Under the pieces are notes generated by a model that saw only the letters and a list, made by a program, of their open reading frames with translations, was not told the DNA's origin and searched no databases. Position numbers and translations under genes: made by a program. Below, piece after piece: positions 36,555-45,966 of a DNA stretch of 64,000 nucleotides (position 1 is its first letter; every line of letters starts with the position of its first letter). The stretch is from contig CAIZQH010000012.1 in assembly GCA_903935095.1 (NCBI GenBank), positions 1 through 64,000 of the forward strand, written 5' to 3'. The stretch is from an uncultured Flavobacteriales bacterium (GTDB lineage Bacteria > Bacteroidota > Bacteroidia > Flavobacteriales_D > Crocinitomicaceae).

Positions 36555-37454
36555 ATGTCAATAGAAGTAAAAAACCTGTTTAAATATTATGGAGAACAAG
36601 CCGCAGTGCGGGATGTAAGTTTCTCTGTCAACAAAGGTGAAATCGTAGCTTTTTTAGGGCCAAATGGCGCTGGAAAATCTACCACCATGAAAATCATGAC
36701 CGGATACATTCCTGCAAGTTCGGGTGAAGTTTATATCGCTGGAATCAAAGTGGATATCGATGAGTTGAAAACCCGTCAAATGATTGGGTATTTGCCAGAG
36801 AACAACCCGCTTTATGTGGACATGTACGTCCGTGAATACCTCGAATTCGTTGGGCGAATTTATAAGGTCAAAAACCTAAAGTCGCGCGTAGCAGAAATGG
36901 TTCATGCGGTTGGACTTGACGTTGAGCAAAACAAAAAAATCGGAGCCTTATCCAAGGGATACCGTCAACGTGTTGGATTAGCACAAGCCATCATTCACGA
37001 TCCAGAAGTGCTTATTCTCGACGAACCTACCACAGGACTAGATCCGAATCAATTGGTCGAAATCCGTGAGTTGATCCGTCAAATCGGGAAACAAAAAACG
37101 GTATTGCTTTCGACGCACATCATGCAAGAGGTAGAAGCGATTTGTGACCGTGTCATCATTCTATCAAAAGGTCAAATTGTAGCCGACGATAAAGCAAAAA
37201 CCTTACAGCAAGAATTAGAACATCAAACAGTTTATGTCGAATTTGATTCTGCCGTAACGAAAGCACAATTAGCGAAAATTCCAAATGTGAGCAAGGTGGA
37301 AACCTTGGATAAAGGATGGTTGATTGAATCGATTGCACCAGAGGATTTACGTAAATCAGTGGCACAATATGCACAAGCTCAAAATTGGTTGATTCTTACA
37401 CTGAACATCGAGCAAAAATCATTAGAAGAAGTATTTAAAGAATTAACAAAATAA
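36555..37454 (+). CDS. gldA: GldA-like ABC transporter ATP-binding protein
   Basis: This 299-residue ABC ATPase has Walker A GPNGAGKST (Lys41), signature LSKGYRQRVGLAQA, Walker B VLILDEPTTGLD and an intact H-loop (LLSTHIMQEVEAI). Length and N-terminus (MSIEVKNLFKYYGEQ) match GldA of flavobacteria, which with GldF and GldG forms an ABC transporter linked to gliding. No gldF or gldG is in the window, so a role in another export system is possible. It ends 1 bp before tyrS, so the two are co-transcribed. Confidence 0.8.
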   Translation: MSIEVKNLFKYYGEQAAVRDVSFSVNKGEIVAFLGPNGAGKSTTMKIMTGYIPASSGEVYIAGIKVDIDELKTRQMIGYLPENNPLYVDMYVREYLEFVGRIYKVKNLKSRVAEMVHAVGLDVEQNKKIGALSKGYRQRVGLAQAIIHDPEVLILDEPTTGLDPNQLVEIRELIRQIGKQKTVLLSTHIMQEVEAICDRVIILSKGQIVADDKAKTLQQELEHQTVYVEFDSAVTKAQLAKIPNVSKVETLDKGWLIESIAPEDLRKSVAQYAQAQNWLILTLNIEQKSLEEVFKELTK

Positions 37455-37455
37455 G

Positions 37456-38736
37456 ATGCCAACGAATTTTATCGAAGAATTACAGTGGAGAGGGATGATA
37501 CACGATATCATGCCTGGAACAGAAGAAGCATTGTTGAAGAAAAGTTCGTCCGGATATATTGGATTCGACCCAACCGCCGATTCTTTGCATATTGGAAGCC
37601 TGGTGCAGATCATGACCTTGGTCCATTTTCAAAAAGCGGGACATAAACCATTTGCCCTAGTAGGTGGAGCAACTGGAATGGTAGGCGATCCATCTGGCAA
37701 ATCACAGGAACGAAATTTATTGGATGATGCGACATTGCAACATAACGTAGCGTGTGTAAAAGCGCAATTGGAAAAATTCTTGTCCTTTGAAGGTGAAAAC
37801 GGAGCGGAGATGGTCAATAACATCGATTGGTTTCGAAACATGAGTTTTTTGGAGTTTATCCGCGATGTAGGAAAACACATTTCAGTGAATTACATGTTGG
37901 CAAAGGATTCGGTAAAATCCCGATTGGAAACAGGGATGTCCTTCACAGAATTCTCTTACCAATTGGTTCAAGGATTCGATTTCTACTATCTGAATCAACA
38001 CAAAGGATGCATCGTTCAATTAGGTGGGTCAGATCAATGGGGGAATATTGTGACAGGAACAGAGTTAATCCGTCGAAAAGGTGGGGGCGAAGCCTATGCA
38101 GTGACCACACCACTCATTAAAAAAGCGGATGGAACGAAGTTTGGCAAAACCGAAGGTGGAAACGTTTGGTTGGACCCAGCGAAAACATCACCTTATCAAT
38201 TCTACCAATATTGGTTAAACGCTGCGGATGAAGATGCAGCGAATTTCATTCGAATTTTCACCTTGAAAACAAGGGGGGAAATCGAAGCCTTGGAAAAAGA
38301 ACATGCAGAAGCACCGCACTTGCGTGTCCTTCAAAAAGCACTAGCAGAAGATATAACTGTTCGTGTGCATAGTGCAGCATCTCTTCAAACCGCCATCAGT
38401 GCGAGTAACATCCTATTTGGAAAATCGACTTCAGAAGACCTGAAAGCATTATCGGAACAAGATTTCTTTAGCATTTTTGAGGGCGTTCCTCAAGCGACCA
38501 TTTCCCGCGTGGAATTTGGAGAGGGAATCAGCATCGTGGATGCCTTAGCAGGAAAAACGGGATTCTTGTCCTCTAACGGAGAAGCACGCCGCGAACTAAA
38601 GGCAAACGCGATTTCTGTAAACAAGGAAAAAGTGGATGAACAATTTATCGTACGTTCGTCAGATTTAATTAACAACAACTATGTCTTGTTAGGTAAAGGG
38701 AAAAAGAACAACTATATTTTAGTCATTGTCGATTAA
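37456..38736 (+). CDS. tyrS: Tyrosine--tRNA ligase
   Basis: A 426-residue class I synthetase charging tRNA-Tyr. HIGH motif is HIGS (45-48) in SLHIGSLVQIM; the KMSKS-equivalent is KFGKTEGG; the YQLVQGFDFYYL and GGSDQWGNI motifs bind tyrosine. The C-terminal S4-like RNA-binding domain (LSSNGEARRELKANAISVN) is present. Length is typical of the bacterial TyrRS-S form. It ends before a bidirectional terminator. Confidence 0.96.
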   Translation: MPTNFIEELQWRGMIHDIMPGTEEALLKKSSSGYIGFDPTADSLHIGSLVQIMTLVHFQKAGHKPFALVGGATGMVGDPSGKSQERNLLDDATLQHNVACVKAQLEKFLSFEGENGAEMVNNIDWFRNMSFLEFIRDVGKHISVNYMLAKDSVKSRLETGMSFTEFSYQLVQGFDFYYLNQHKGCIVQLGGSDQWGNIVTGTELIRRKGGGEAYAVTTPLIKKADGTKFGKTEGGNVWLDPAKTSPYQFYQYWLNAADEDAANFIRIFTLKTRGEIEALEKEHAEAPHLRVLQKALAEDITVRVHSAASLQTAISASNILFGKSTSEDLKALSEQDFFSIFEGVPQATISRVEFGEGISIVDALAGKTGFLSSNGEARRELKANAISVNKEKVDEQFIVRSSDLINNNYVLLGKGKKNNYILVIVD

Positions 38737-38754
38737 TACATATGATCCAGCAAA

Positions 38755-38785
38755 AAAAAAGAGAAGGCAACACCTTCTCTTTTTT
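38755..38785. terminator. Bidirectional intrinsic terminator
   Basis: A 13-bp perfect stem, A-run plus GAGAAGG paired with CCTTCTC plus T-run, with a CAACA loop, separates convergent tyrS and queA. Because the stem ends in A and T runs it works in both directions. Confidence 0.92.
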
Positions 38786-38803
38786 GTTTTATAAAAGCTG
38801 TTT

Positions 38804-39862
38804 TTATAAAATCAACATGGCATCTCCATATGAGTAAAAACGGTATTTTTCTTTGATTGCTTCTTGGTATGCTTTCAACATTAGATCATGTCCTGCAAAA
38901 GCAGAAATCATCATTAATAGGGTAGAAAGCGGTGTGTGGAAGTTCGTTATTAAGCAATCGGCGATACTAAATTCATAAGGAGGGAAGATAAACTTGTTTG
39001 TCCATCCATCGAATGGTTTTAAATACCCATCAGTAGAAACGGATGATTCGATAGAGCGCATAGCAGTCGTACCAATAGCACATACACGTTTTTTCGTGCG
39101 TTTTGCGTTATTGACCATATCTGAAGCCTCTTGCGAAATAATGACTTGCTCAGAATCCATTTTGTGTTTGGTTAAATCTTCTACTTCAACGGATCGGAAT
39201 GTACCAAGTCCAACGTGCAGTGTGACCTCTGCAAATTCGATCCCTTTTAATTCAAGTCTTTTTAATAATTGACGAGAAAAGTGTAGTCCAGCAGTTGGTG
39301 CTGCAACAGCTCCTTCTACTTTCGCAAAAATGGTTTGGTAGCGTTCTTCGTCCTCCGGTTCAACCTCGCGCTTAATGTATTTAGGGAGTGGTGTCTCACC
39401 TAATTCAGTAATTTTCGCCTTAAAGTCTTCATATGGACCATCAAATAAAAATCGTAGTGTGCGTCCACGTGATGTCGTATTGTCAATCACCTCTGCTACC
39501 AATGAATCGTCCTCTCCGAAGTACAACTTATTACCAATACGAATTTTTCTCGCAGGGTCCACAAGTACGTCCCAAAGTAAACTCTCACGGTTTAACTCGC
39601 GTAGCAAGAAAACTTCAATTTTGGCACCTGTTTTTTCTTTATTTCCGTACATCCTTGCAGGAAAAACGCGTGTGTTGTTCATGATCATGACATCACCTTC
39701 TGAGAAATAATCTAACACATCTTTAAATAATTTGTGTTCAATTTTTCCGGTCTCCCGATGAATCACCATTAATCGTGCGTCGTCACGGTTTTCACTTGGA
39801 TAGTTTGCGATTAACTCTTCGGGAAGATCGAAGTCGAACTCCGATAATTTCATTTTGCTCAT
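38804..39862 (-). CDS. queA: S-adenosylmethionine:tRNA ribosyltransferase-isomerase
   Basis: A 352-residue enzyme that transfers and rearranges ribose from S-adenosylmethionine onto 7-aminomethyl-7-deazaguanine in tRNA, the penultimate step of queuosine synthesis. Family motifs are present: [14 protein letters not shown] at the N-terminus, [41 protein letters not shown] and FIFPPYEF. Length is normal. Its leader contains a -7 element and a small hairpin. Confidence 0.95.
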   Translation of the reverse strand: MSKMKLSEFDFDLPEELIANYPSENRDDARLMVIHRETGKIEHKLFKDVLDYFSEGDVMIMNNTRVFPARMYGNKEKTGAKIEVFLLRELNRESLLWDVLVDPARKIRIGNKLYFGEDDSLVAEVIDNTTSRGRTLRFLFDGPYEDFKAKITELGETPLPKYIKREVEPEDEERYQTIFAKVEGAVAAPTAGLHFSRQLLKRLELKGIEFAEVTLHVGLGTFRSVEVEDLTKHKMDSEQVIISQEASDMVNNAKRTKKRVCAIGTTAMRSIESSVSTDGYLKPFDGWTNKFIFPPYEFSIADCLITNFHTPLSTLLMMISAFAGHDLMLKAYQEAIKEKYRFYSYGDAMLIL

Positions 39863-39876
39863 AAGCTGAATATTAA

Positions 39877-39895
39877 CCTACTTCTTCAAAGTAGG
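39877..39895 (-). promoter_or_regulatory. Hairpin in the queA leader
   Basis: CCTACTT and AAGTAGG form a 7-bp stem around a 5-nt loop, in the transcribed leader between the -7 element and the start. It ends 14 nt before the ATG, so it could affect ribosome access. It does not match the preQ1 riboswitch consensus that I know. Confidence 0.4.
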
Positions 39896-39898
39896 GCG

Positions 39899-39906
39899 CA
39901 AAGGTA
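39899..39906 (-). promoter_or_regulatory. -7 promoter element of queA
   Basis: TACCTTTG is a perfect TAnnTTTG match on the minus strand, 36 nt from the ATG, giving a longer leader than is usual in this window. Confidence 0.6.
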
Positions 39907-40367
39907 CGACATCGAGACCCCGTTTGTCAAGTAAATAGCCAACTAAATTCAATTTGCTTGATTTTATTGACAAAAATCAGCATTTTCCGCATTTAACTTT
40001 ATCAAAAACCCCCTATTATGTATCCTTATATATTTTTTGGTTTTTTCATTCATTTACAAAGTCACGGTTGAATCACATTCAAATTACTCTGAACTATATG
40101 TGACAACTAGGTTGACATTTCTCTTCATAAAGCGCCTTTAAAAGTTCATCTGACGAGTTAATATATTTGGATGTGCAGTTACTAAATTTTGAAAAGTATT
40201 ATGAAAGAAAATCCATTCATTTCGCTAAACATGCTATATTCGTTCTTAACAGGATTGGACTTTTAACAAAGAACAAATATTTTTAGGTCTTTTCCCATAT
40301 AATTTTAGCGATGACCGACGTTAAAATCGTATATGATAAATGTAAACATAGTTTGGATTAGTGATTT
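39907..40367. other. AT-rich non-coding spacer
   Basis: The longest gene-free stretch in the window. It holds an imperfect 14-bp inverted repeat (left arm 39923-39936, right arm 39961-39974, sharing TTTGTCAA/TTGACAAA) just upstream of the queA promoter. The rest is AT-rich, with only tiny reading frames such as a 17-codon one at 40201. I see no RNA gene or recognisable pseudogene. Confidence 0.6.
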
Positions 40368-41309
40368 ATGAAAAAGTGGAAACAGAAAGCTATAGTTCAA
40401 AAAATAATTTCTTACTTACCTTTTGGTCAAAACATAAACTATCTCTTCCAAAAGTATGTGACCAAAGGCGAAAATTTGAACGATGAGTATTTCTTAGATA
40501 GACTTAATCACGCAAAAAAACATATTCATCACTATCAAAAAATATCAGGCAACATATTTCCAAATTCGTGTTTAGAAATCGGAACTGGATGGTATCCTGT
40601 CGTACCAATTAGCTTTTTTTTATTGGGTTCAGAAACGATTTATTCTGTAGATATTAAAATGTTGACTTCGAAAGAACGATTGGCTACTACGTTAAGAAAG
40701 TTTGTGGAACTTGTTGATGGGGGTAAAATAAATGACTTTTTTAATTTCCAACCTGAACGATTTCATGTGATTCAGTTAATTCTTTCTGATTTAGAAAATC
40801 ATGATTTATCCCAAATGCTGCAACTTCTAAAAATAACTTACCTTATTGAAGACGCAAGAAAACTTTCATTGCCTGATAATTCAATTGATTTGATCAATTC
40901 AAATAACACTTTTGAACACATTTATCCAGTAATATTAATCCCCATACTTAAAGAGTTTAGAAGAATTGTTAAAAAAGAAAAGGGCGTAATGTCACACTTT
41001 ATAGATATGTCTGATCATTTTGCTCACTTTGATAAATCAATTAACATCTATAATTTTCTGCAGTTTTCTGATCGACAATGGAATTGGATAGATAATTCAA
41101 TCCAACCTCAAAGCAGAATTAGAATCTACGACTACAAAAATATATATGAAGAATTAAATATTCCAATTACGGAATTAACATTAAGAGAAGGCAACGTAGA
41201 TGAATTAAAATCAATTAACTTGGATGATTCGTTCTCAAAGAAATCATTGGAAGAAATTGCGATAAGTCATTGCCATTTTATTTCTGACATGACTTTAACA
41301 AAATCGTAG
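40368..41309 (+). CDS. SAM-dependent methyltransferase, class I
   Basis: A 313-residue soluble protein. The SAM-binding core begins with LEIGTGWYPVVPISF (motif I), then IYSVDI (acidic end of beta-2), DARKLSLPDNSIDLINSNNTFEHI (motifs II/III of the UbiE/type-11 group) and LKEFRRIVKKEKGVMSHFI. It resembles methyltransferases found in polysaccharide or O-antigen loci; substrate unknown. The gene is notably AT-rich compared with its neighbours, stands alone on the plus strand, and is flanked by AT-rich spacers, which hints at acquisition by transfer. Confidence 0.78.
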   Translation: MKKWKQKAIVQKIISYLPFGQNINYLFQKYVTKGENLNDEYFLDRLNHAKKHIHHYQKISGNIFPNSCLEIGTGWYPVVPISFFLLGSETIYSVDIKMLTSKERLATTLRKFVELVDGGKINDFFNFQPERFHVIQLILSDLENHDLSQMLQLLKITYLIEDARKLSLPDNSIDLINSNNTFEHIYPVILIPILKEFRRIVKKEKGVMSHFIDMSDHFAHFDKSINIYNFLQFSDRQWNWIDNSIQPQSRIRIYDYKNIYEELNIPITELTLREGNVDELKSINLDDSFSKKSLEEIAISHCHFISDMTLTKS

Positions 41310-41497
41310 TTTGAGGAAGACTTGGGTGTAAATATCCTTGTGTTTTTCATCGTTTGTTTACTCATTTAACTGGAGAATGTTATTTTTTGATATCTGGTTT
41401 TTTAAAAACTCAGAGGCCGAATACCTTCGCCGCTAATAGCACTATTTCTTCTTATCCATACTTATCTCTTAGAGATTGATGATCTTCAAAAATCAAC

Positions 41498-43156
41498 CTA
41501 AAATTGGAAGTAAACAAATGGTTTAAAAGTATCGGAGATTGCTTGATACATGAGGAAAATACTGCATGCAATAAGGACAGCTTGAAGGAAAAACGGAATC
41601 TTTGCAAACACTTGTGTCCCTTTGTCTTTCCAGGTTTGTGGCACCCAATGCAATACAAATCCACTTAAGATAATCCAAAATACGGCTTGATATGTTTCTA
41701 ATACTTTCACGAAAACCGTCCAAGAGAAATCGAAATGATTCCACATGTGGTTAAGCATTTTTATGGGTTCACCTGCTTCATCTAAACGAAACCATAAACG
41801 GGTAAAGGTGATGAAATTAAAGGTGAGGAATATGCGCCATGCTCGGACTCCCCAAGCCGAACTTTGTTCGTAGGGACTAATTTTCTTCCAATATTGGTAA
41901 AAGATCAGCGCAAGTCCGTTCATTGTTCCCCAAATCACAAAATTCTCACTCGCTCCATGCCAGAGTCCTCCGACAACCATGGTGATCAATAAATTCAAAT
42001 CTCGATTTAGGTAATTTTTGACTTTTGGAAAGAGATGCCAACAGAGAAAATAGAGGAGCATCAAACCTAGGTAAACGTAAACGAGTTCATACCATTGGGT
42101 GATGAAAATCAAAAACACGAAAATAATGGTGGAAGCGATGTAGGTGCCGATCCCTCCAGATCGATTTCCCCCTAAGGGAATATATAAGTAATCGCGCAAC
42201 CAAGAACCTAGGGATTTGTGCCACCTGCGCCAGAAGTCGGCAACGGAAACTGCTTTATAAGGCGAATGAAAGTTCTCCAATAAAGTGAATCCCATCAAAC
42301 GTGAAATTCCAATGGCAATGTCTGTGTACCCTGAAAAATCCCCATAAATCTGTAGGGAGTATGCCCACATCGCCAAAACACTCACAAAACCAGGATAAGC
42401 TTCAGGAGAATCGGCAATTTTATCAATGAAATGAACGGCGATGTAATCGGCCAAAACGATTTTCTTGAATAATCCTTTGGTAATTTGCACCAATGACCAA
42501 CTAAAATCTTGTTTACTTAAGGTGTAGGGTTGATTGATTTGAGGAACAAAATCCCTCGCTCTTACGATTGGTCCTGCCACCAAATGGGGGAAATAAGTAA
42601 CATAAAAGGTGAAGTCGAAAAAGCTACTGACCTTAATTTCTTTGCGGTAAATGTCGACAATGTAACTAATGTTATGAAAGGTAAAAAAGGATACTCCGAT
42701 GGGAATCAATATTTTGTCCACAAAGGTTCCTGAGCCAAAAAAACCATTGCCCCAAAGCGCAAATTGATTCACGACTTCATATTTGGTATGAAATAATTGA
42801 TTGAAAGAATCCGTGAAGAAATAGGCGTATTTAAAATAACCTAGTAACAACAAGTTAAAAATGACCGTTGCTGCAATAAACCACTTTTTTGTTCGGTCTT
42901 TTTCTGCTTTTTGAACGCGTACACCAAAAGCGAAATTAACGACCAGTGTTAGTCCGAGTAGTAAAACGAATAGTCCAGATGTTTTGAAGTAAAAAAACAA
43001 ACTGATGACCGTTAGGAAGATACTCCGCACCAAAAAATGTTTGTGAATGGCCGAGAAAATAACCATCACCAAAATGAAAAACAGCCAAAAGTCAAGCTGC
43101 GTAAAAATGAGTGGTTCCTCTACATTAAATGAAAAAAGCTGGTATATTCTATCCAT
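41498..43156 (-). CDS. MBOAT family O-acyltransferase (AlgI-like)
   Basis: A 552-residue protein with about eleven membrane helices. Family hallmarks: ISYIVDIYRKEIK, YVTYFPHLVAGPIVRARDF, YSLQIYGDFSGYTDIAIGISRLMG, NFHSPYKAVSVADFWRRWHKSLGSWLRDYLYIPLGGNRSG (shown here only as landmarks), and the catalytic His in GGLWHGASENFVIWG. AlgI-type enzymes pass acyl groups across the membrane for O-acetylation of exported polysaccharide. Third gene of the operon, 2 bp after the second SGNH hydrolase, which fits a transfer partner role. Confidence 0.92.
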   Translation of the reverse strand: MDRIYQLFSFNVEEPLIFTQLDFWLFFILVMVIFSAIHKHFLVRSIFLTVISLFFYFKTSGLFVLLLGLTLVVNFAFGVRVQKAEKDRTKKWFIAATVIFNLLLLGYFKYAYFFTDSFNQLFHTKYEVVNQFALWGNGFFGSGTFVDKILIPIGVSFFTFHNISYIVDIYRKEIKVSSFFDFTFYVTYFPHLVAGPIVRARDFVPQINQPYTLSKQDFSWSLVQITKGLFKKIVLADYIAVHFIDKIADSPEAYPGFVSVLAMWAYSLQIYGDFSGYTDIAIGISRLMGFTLLENFHSPYKAVSVADFWRRWHKSLGSWLRDYLYIPLGGNRSGGIGTYIASTIIFVFLIFITQWYELVYVYLGLMLLYFLCWHLFPKVKNYLNRDLNLLITMVVGGLWHGASENFVIWGTMNGLALIFYQYWKKISPYEQSSAWGVRAWRIFLTFNFITFTRLWFRLDEAGEPIKMLNHMWNHFDFSWTVFVKVLETYQAVFWIILSGFVLHWVPQTWKDKGTQVFAKIPFFLQAVLIACSIFLMYQAISDTFKPFVYFQF

Positions 43157-43158
43157 AG

Positions 43159-44439
43159 TTAGTGGCTACTAAGTTCGTCAAATGCGCTTAAATATTTCAT
43201 GAACGCATCAATTAATAATTTTCCTTTGAGGTGATATCCTTCTGCGGTAAAATGAACATAATCTCCTTGCATCAATCCATTTTTCTTCCATGTGATCGAA
43301 GAACCAAGTTCTCCCATAATGCCATAAAAATCCCACACAGCCATCTGGTATTCTTCGGCTAATTGAATGATAACTTCGCGCTGACTTACGGTATTTCTAT
43401 TTGGTGATCCATGAAATTGATTGTCATTGGGAACCGTCAAAAGCAAGGCGCATTTTGGGTTGACGGAAAGAATGATTTTCATCAAGGATTCCAAATTGTT
43501 TTTATAGACGTCTGGCCGAAAATTCCCAAAACTCGTGTAGGCATCATTCGTTCCTACGGAGAACACAAATAAATCCGGCGGATGAATCTTTAGGTCCCTC
43601 AGGAAATGCTCATTCCCTAAATACGTATAAAGCCCAGCTCCATTGATACCTATGGCGTTATAGGTAATCCCAGGCAATTCGTTTAATAGCTCAAAACCAT
43701 AAATTTCAAGAAGCGCTGTTGTTTCAGCATTCTTCACGAACTGTAAATCCAAGGAATCGATGTAATCGGTAAAGGTGATTTCTGAATATCCCAGCTCGTC
43801 GTGGTGAAAAGTTTCACTCACTAGCAGTTCTTGTCCACCAAAATTCAAATCATAAGGAAATTCACCGGTGTTATGGTAGATGCGCAATTTATTAAAGGGT
43901 GGCTTCACCATGGTTCGCATGTGCTTGAAGTTGATGGTAATGACCGAATCGGCACAACGAATAGTCGCGCCTGTTAATCCGTAGTCTAAGTCCTCCGGAT
44001 GATCATTGACACTTCGGTAAGATTTCCACGCGTTTGGTGAAGAGAAATAATAGTTCGATGGATTGTTCGTCTTTGCCAATCCAAACGGAAAAACGAGTCC
44101 ACGTTCACCATTTAATCCTGGCCAGTTCGTTTGTAAAAAGGTACGGAAATCATGCGTATAAATATCCGCTTGAATGTGTGATCCACCAATGTGATAAAAA
44201 TTCAATTTACGGTCCTTTAAGGAAATCATTTGGCTCATTTGTTCATGTAAATACATCCAATTTGGACTATTTTCAGAAAAAAACTGAAAACGATTGCAGT
44301 CACTGTTGATAAAAGGATATTTTGCAGAAATCATGCTGTCATCGCTCGAAATGGTGGCAGATTCAATCGTTCTTAAGTCCATTGTTTGAGAGAAAATAGA
44401 ACGCGACAATAGCATGAATAAAAGGAAGCTACGTATCAT
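43159..44439 (-). CDS. Secreted SGNH/GDSL hydrolase-like protein (second of two)
   Basis: A 426-residue protein with a signal peptide ([17 protein letters not shown], then Q). SGNH blocks: block I NFYHIGGSHIQADIYT with Ser, a Gly-containing region near the middle, block III VFSVGTNDAYTSFG with Asn, and block V DYVHFTAEGYHLKG with Asp/His. The family acts as esterases or O-acetyltransferases on glycans. Start codon overlaps the stop of the upstream SGNH gene (ATGA), and the MBOAT gene follows. It probably accepts acyl groups delivered by the MBOAT protein, which is inference from context. Confidence 0.85.
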   Translation of the reverse strand: MIRSFLLFMLLSRSIFSQTMDLRTIESATISSDDSMISAKYPFINSDCNRFQFFSENSPNWMYLHEQMSQMISLKDRKLNFYHIGGSHIQADIYTHDFRTFLQTNWPGLNGERGLVFPFGLAKTNNPSNYYFSSPNAWKSYRSVNDHPEDLDYGLTGATIRCADSVITINFKHMRTMVKPPFNKLRIYHNTGEFPYDLNFGGQELLVSETFHHDELGYSEITFTDYIDSLDLQFVKNAETTALLEIYGFELLNELPGITYNAIGINGAGLYTYLGNEHFLRDLKIHPPDLFVFSVGTNDAYTSFGNFRPDVYKNNLESLMKIILSVNPKCALLLTVPNDNQFHGSPNRNTVSQREVIIQLAEEYQMAVWDFYGIMGELGSSITWKKNGLMQGDYVHFTAEGYHLKGKLLIDAFMKYLSAFDELSSH

Positions 44440-45917
44440 TCCACAGCATCTTTCTTAGGACTTGTATGTCCTCCAACCCATTTCGCATATTCAGCAATAA
44501 AGGCATCGTAAAATAATTGAGAGGCATAACTTGCTCCACGCGGTGTAAAGTGGATGTAATCTTTCCCTGCTAATCCTTGACTGACCCAGGAGGGCATGGA
44601 GTTTTTTCCGCCCATTGCGGCATATAAATCCCAGAATATGGCACCTGTTTCATCACAGGATTTTTTCATCTGATTGACACAATAAGAAAGATAGGGGTAG
44701 GTTTCGAAAATTCCATTGACCATTTGAGACATGTCGCTTGGTCCAATGACTAAAATGGCTGCACTAGGACGATTTCTTTGAATGAATTGTATTTGACTTT
44801 TAAAACTGCGCATATAACTCCGAACAGAACTACTATCTCGGAAGGAATGAACCGAATTTCCGCCAAATTGAAGGATGACTAATTCGGTATTTAATTCGTT
44901 GTGCATTTTGCGAAACAATGCGGCATCTCCCGCGCTTATAGCATGTCCTGAGGACCCCCTCATCGCAACGTTCACTACTTGAACACCAATATCTCCTTCC
45001 AATGCAAATCCATTGAATACGGGACTTTTCGTGGTGCTAAATACAAATTTTAACTTTCCAGGTGTTTTAGGAAAACTCAAATCAAGTGAGTGACCTAGTC
45101 CATCTTTGATCAAGGAATCTTCATGGATTAACTTATTGTTTTCATACACTTTTACAGCGCAAGGTTTAAAACAAGCGGTGTAGAAACAGCGTACTTGATT
45201 AAAATCCCTTGCTCTGGTAAACGCAGCTTTTGACGCTTCCACTTCAATCCATCCTTCGGTCAATTCTCCACGATTTGACTTGGTTGTATCGACAAGAATG
45301 ATCGAGGCAGATCCCATTGCGCCGTATTTTCGCGTGCTCAATTTTTTGCCCCAGAACGAGGTCAATCGCTCGAAATTACTGGAGAATGTTTGTTTAAATG
45401 TTTGCGTATTGTACACATTTGTCGCTGGAATCATTCCGGGACCATTTCCACCAAATTGATTCTGGATGCGCTGACGAATGTAACCGGTCATACGATCTCC
45501 TTCGATTTGTGAGTCGCCGTAATGAAAAATGGAGATTTTACGTCCTTCATCGGATGCGGTTTGCAATTGGGCAAAGAACCTGAATAAATTCTGAGCCGAT
45601 AATTCATTCATATGGAGTGATGTTGCACTTTCAGTACTTAATTCACCACCTGCTGCCAAGCCTAATTTTCCGGATGTTTTTCCTAAATGCTTGACCAAAT
45701 TTTCGTTGATATCACTGGTGTCAACTTTCTGAATGATCTTTGCAATGTCCTTTTTTTCTTGTTTTTTCGGATGTAAAACCTCTTCAAAGGACAAAAACTG
45801 CCATTTTACCCCAAGGAATTTTACGCCGCCATTCGGCAATAGAAAAGAGGGAATGAATAAAAGTGAAAGTACTAAAAGGATAAAAAGAAGTACTTGGTAT
45901 GGACGAAAATTTTGCAC
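44436..45917 (-). CDS. SGNH/GDSL hydrolase-like protein (first of two), membrane-anchored
   Basis: A 493-residue protein with one N-terminal membrane segment ([19 protein letters not shown]) after a short basic/aromatic start, then a periplasmic SGNH domain. Blocks visible: [20 protein letters not shown] (nucleophile Ser in GDSQ), [13 protein letters not shown] (Asn) and [18 protein letters not shown] (Asp/His). A beta-rich insert (about residues 215-310) resembles a carbohydrate-binding module. It is the first gene of a three-gene operon with another SGNH protein and an MBOAT acyltransferase. Start supported by a TATATTTG element 17 nt upstream. Confidence 0.85.
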   Translation of the reverse strand: MQNFRPYQVLLFILLVLSLLFIPSFLLPNGGVKFLGVKWQFLSFEEVLHPKKQEKKDIAKIIQKVDTSDINENLVKHLGKTSGKLGLAAGGELSTESATSLHMNELSAQNLFRFFAQLQTASDEGRKISIFHYGDSQIEGDRMTGYIRQRIQNQFGGNGPGMIPATNVYNTQTFKQTFSSNFERLTSFWGKKLSTRKYGAMGSASIILVDTTKSNRGELTEGWIEVEASKAAFTRARDFNQVRCFYTACFKPCAVKVYENNKLIHEDSLIKDGLGHSLDLSFPKTPGKLKFVFSTTKSPVFNGFALEGDIGVQVVNVAMRGSSGHAISAGDAALFRKMHNELNTELVILQFGGNSVHSFRDSSSVRSYMRSFKSQIQFIQRNRPSAAILVIGPSDMSQMVNGIFETYPYLSYCVNQMKKSCDETGAIFWDLYAAMGGKNSMPSWVSQGLAGKDYIHFTPRGASYASQLFYDAFIAEYAKWVGGHTSPKKDAVE

Positions 45918-45934
45918 GGAATGGTTCTATTCAA

Positions 45935-45942
45935 CAAATATA
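45935..45942 (-). promoter_or_regulatory. -7 promoter element of the SGNH-SGNH-MBOAT operon
   Basis: TATATTTG on the minus strand, 17 nt before the first start codon, inside the 49-bp divergent spacer shared with the DUF255 gene. Confidence 0.6.
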
Positions 45943-45966
45943 AGTTTTCTTTGTTTTCAATTCATC

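Noticed and set aside
39877-39895. preQ1 riboswitch in the queA leader
   Set aside because: The 7-bp hairpin lacks the A-rich tail and C-rich loop pairing expected of the class I aptamer.
40201-40254. 17-codon open frame in the AT-rich spacer as a small gene
   Set aside because: No ribosome-binding or promoter support and no similarity; such frames are expected by chance.
45733-45966. N-terminal extension of the DUF255 gene
   Set aside because: It lies antisense over the divergent SGNH gene and lacks family similarity; homology begins at the MMTASN start.
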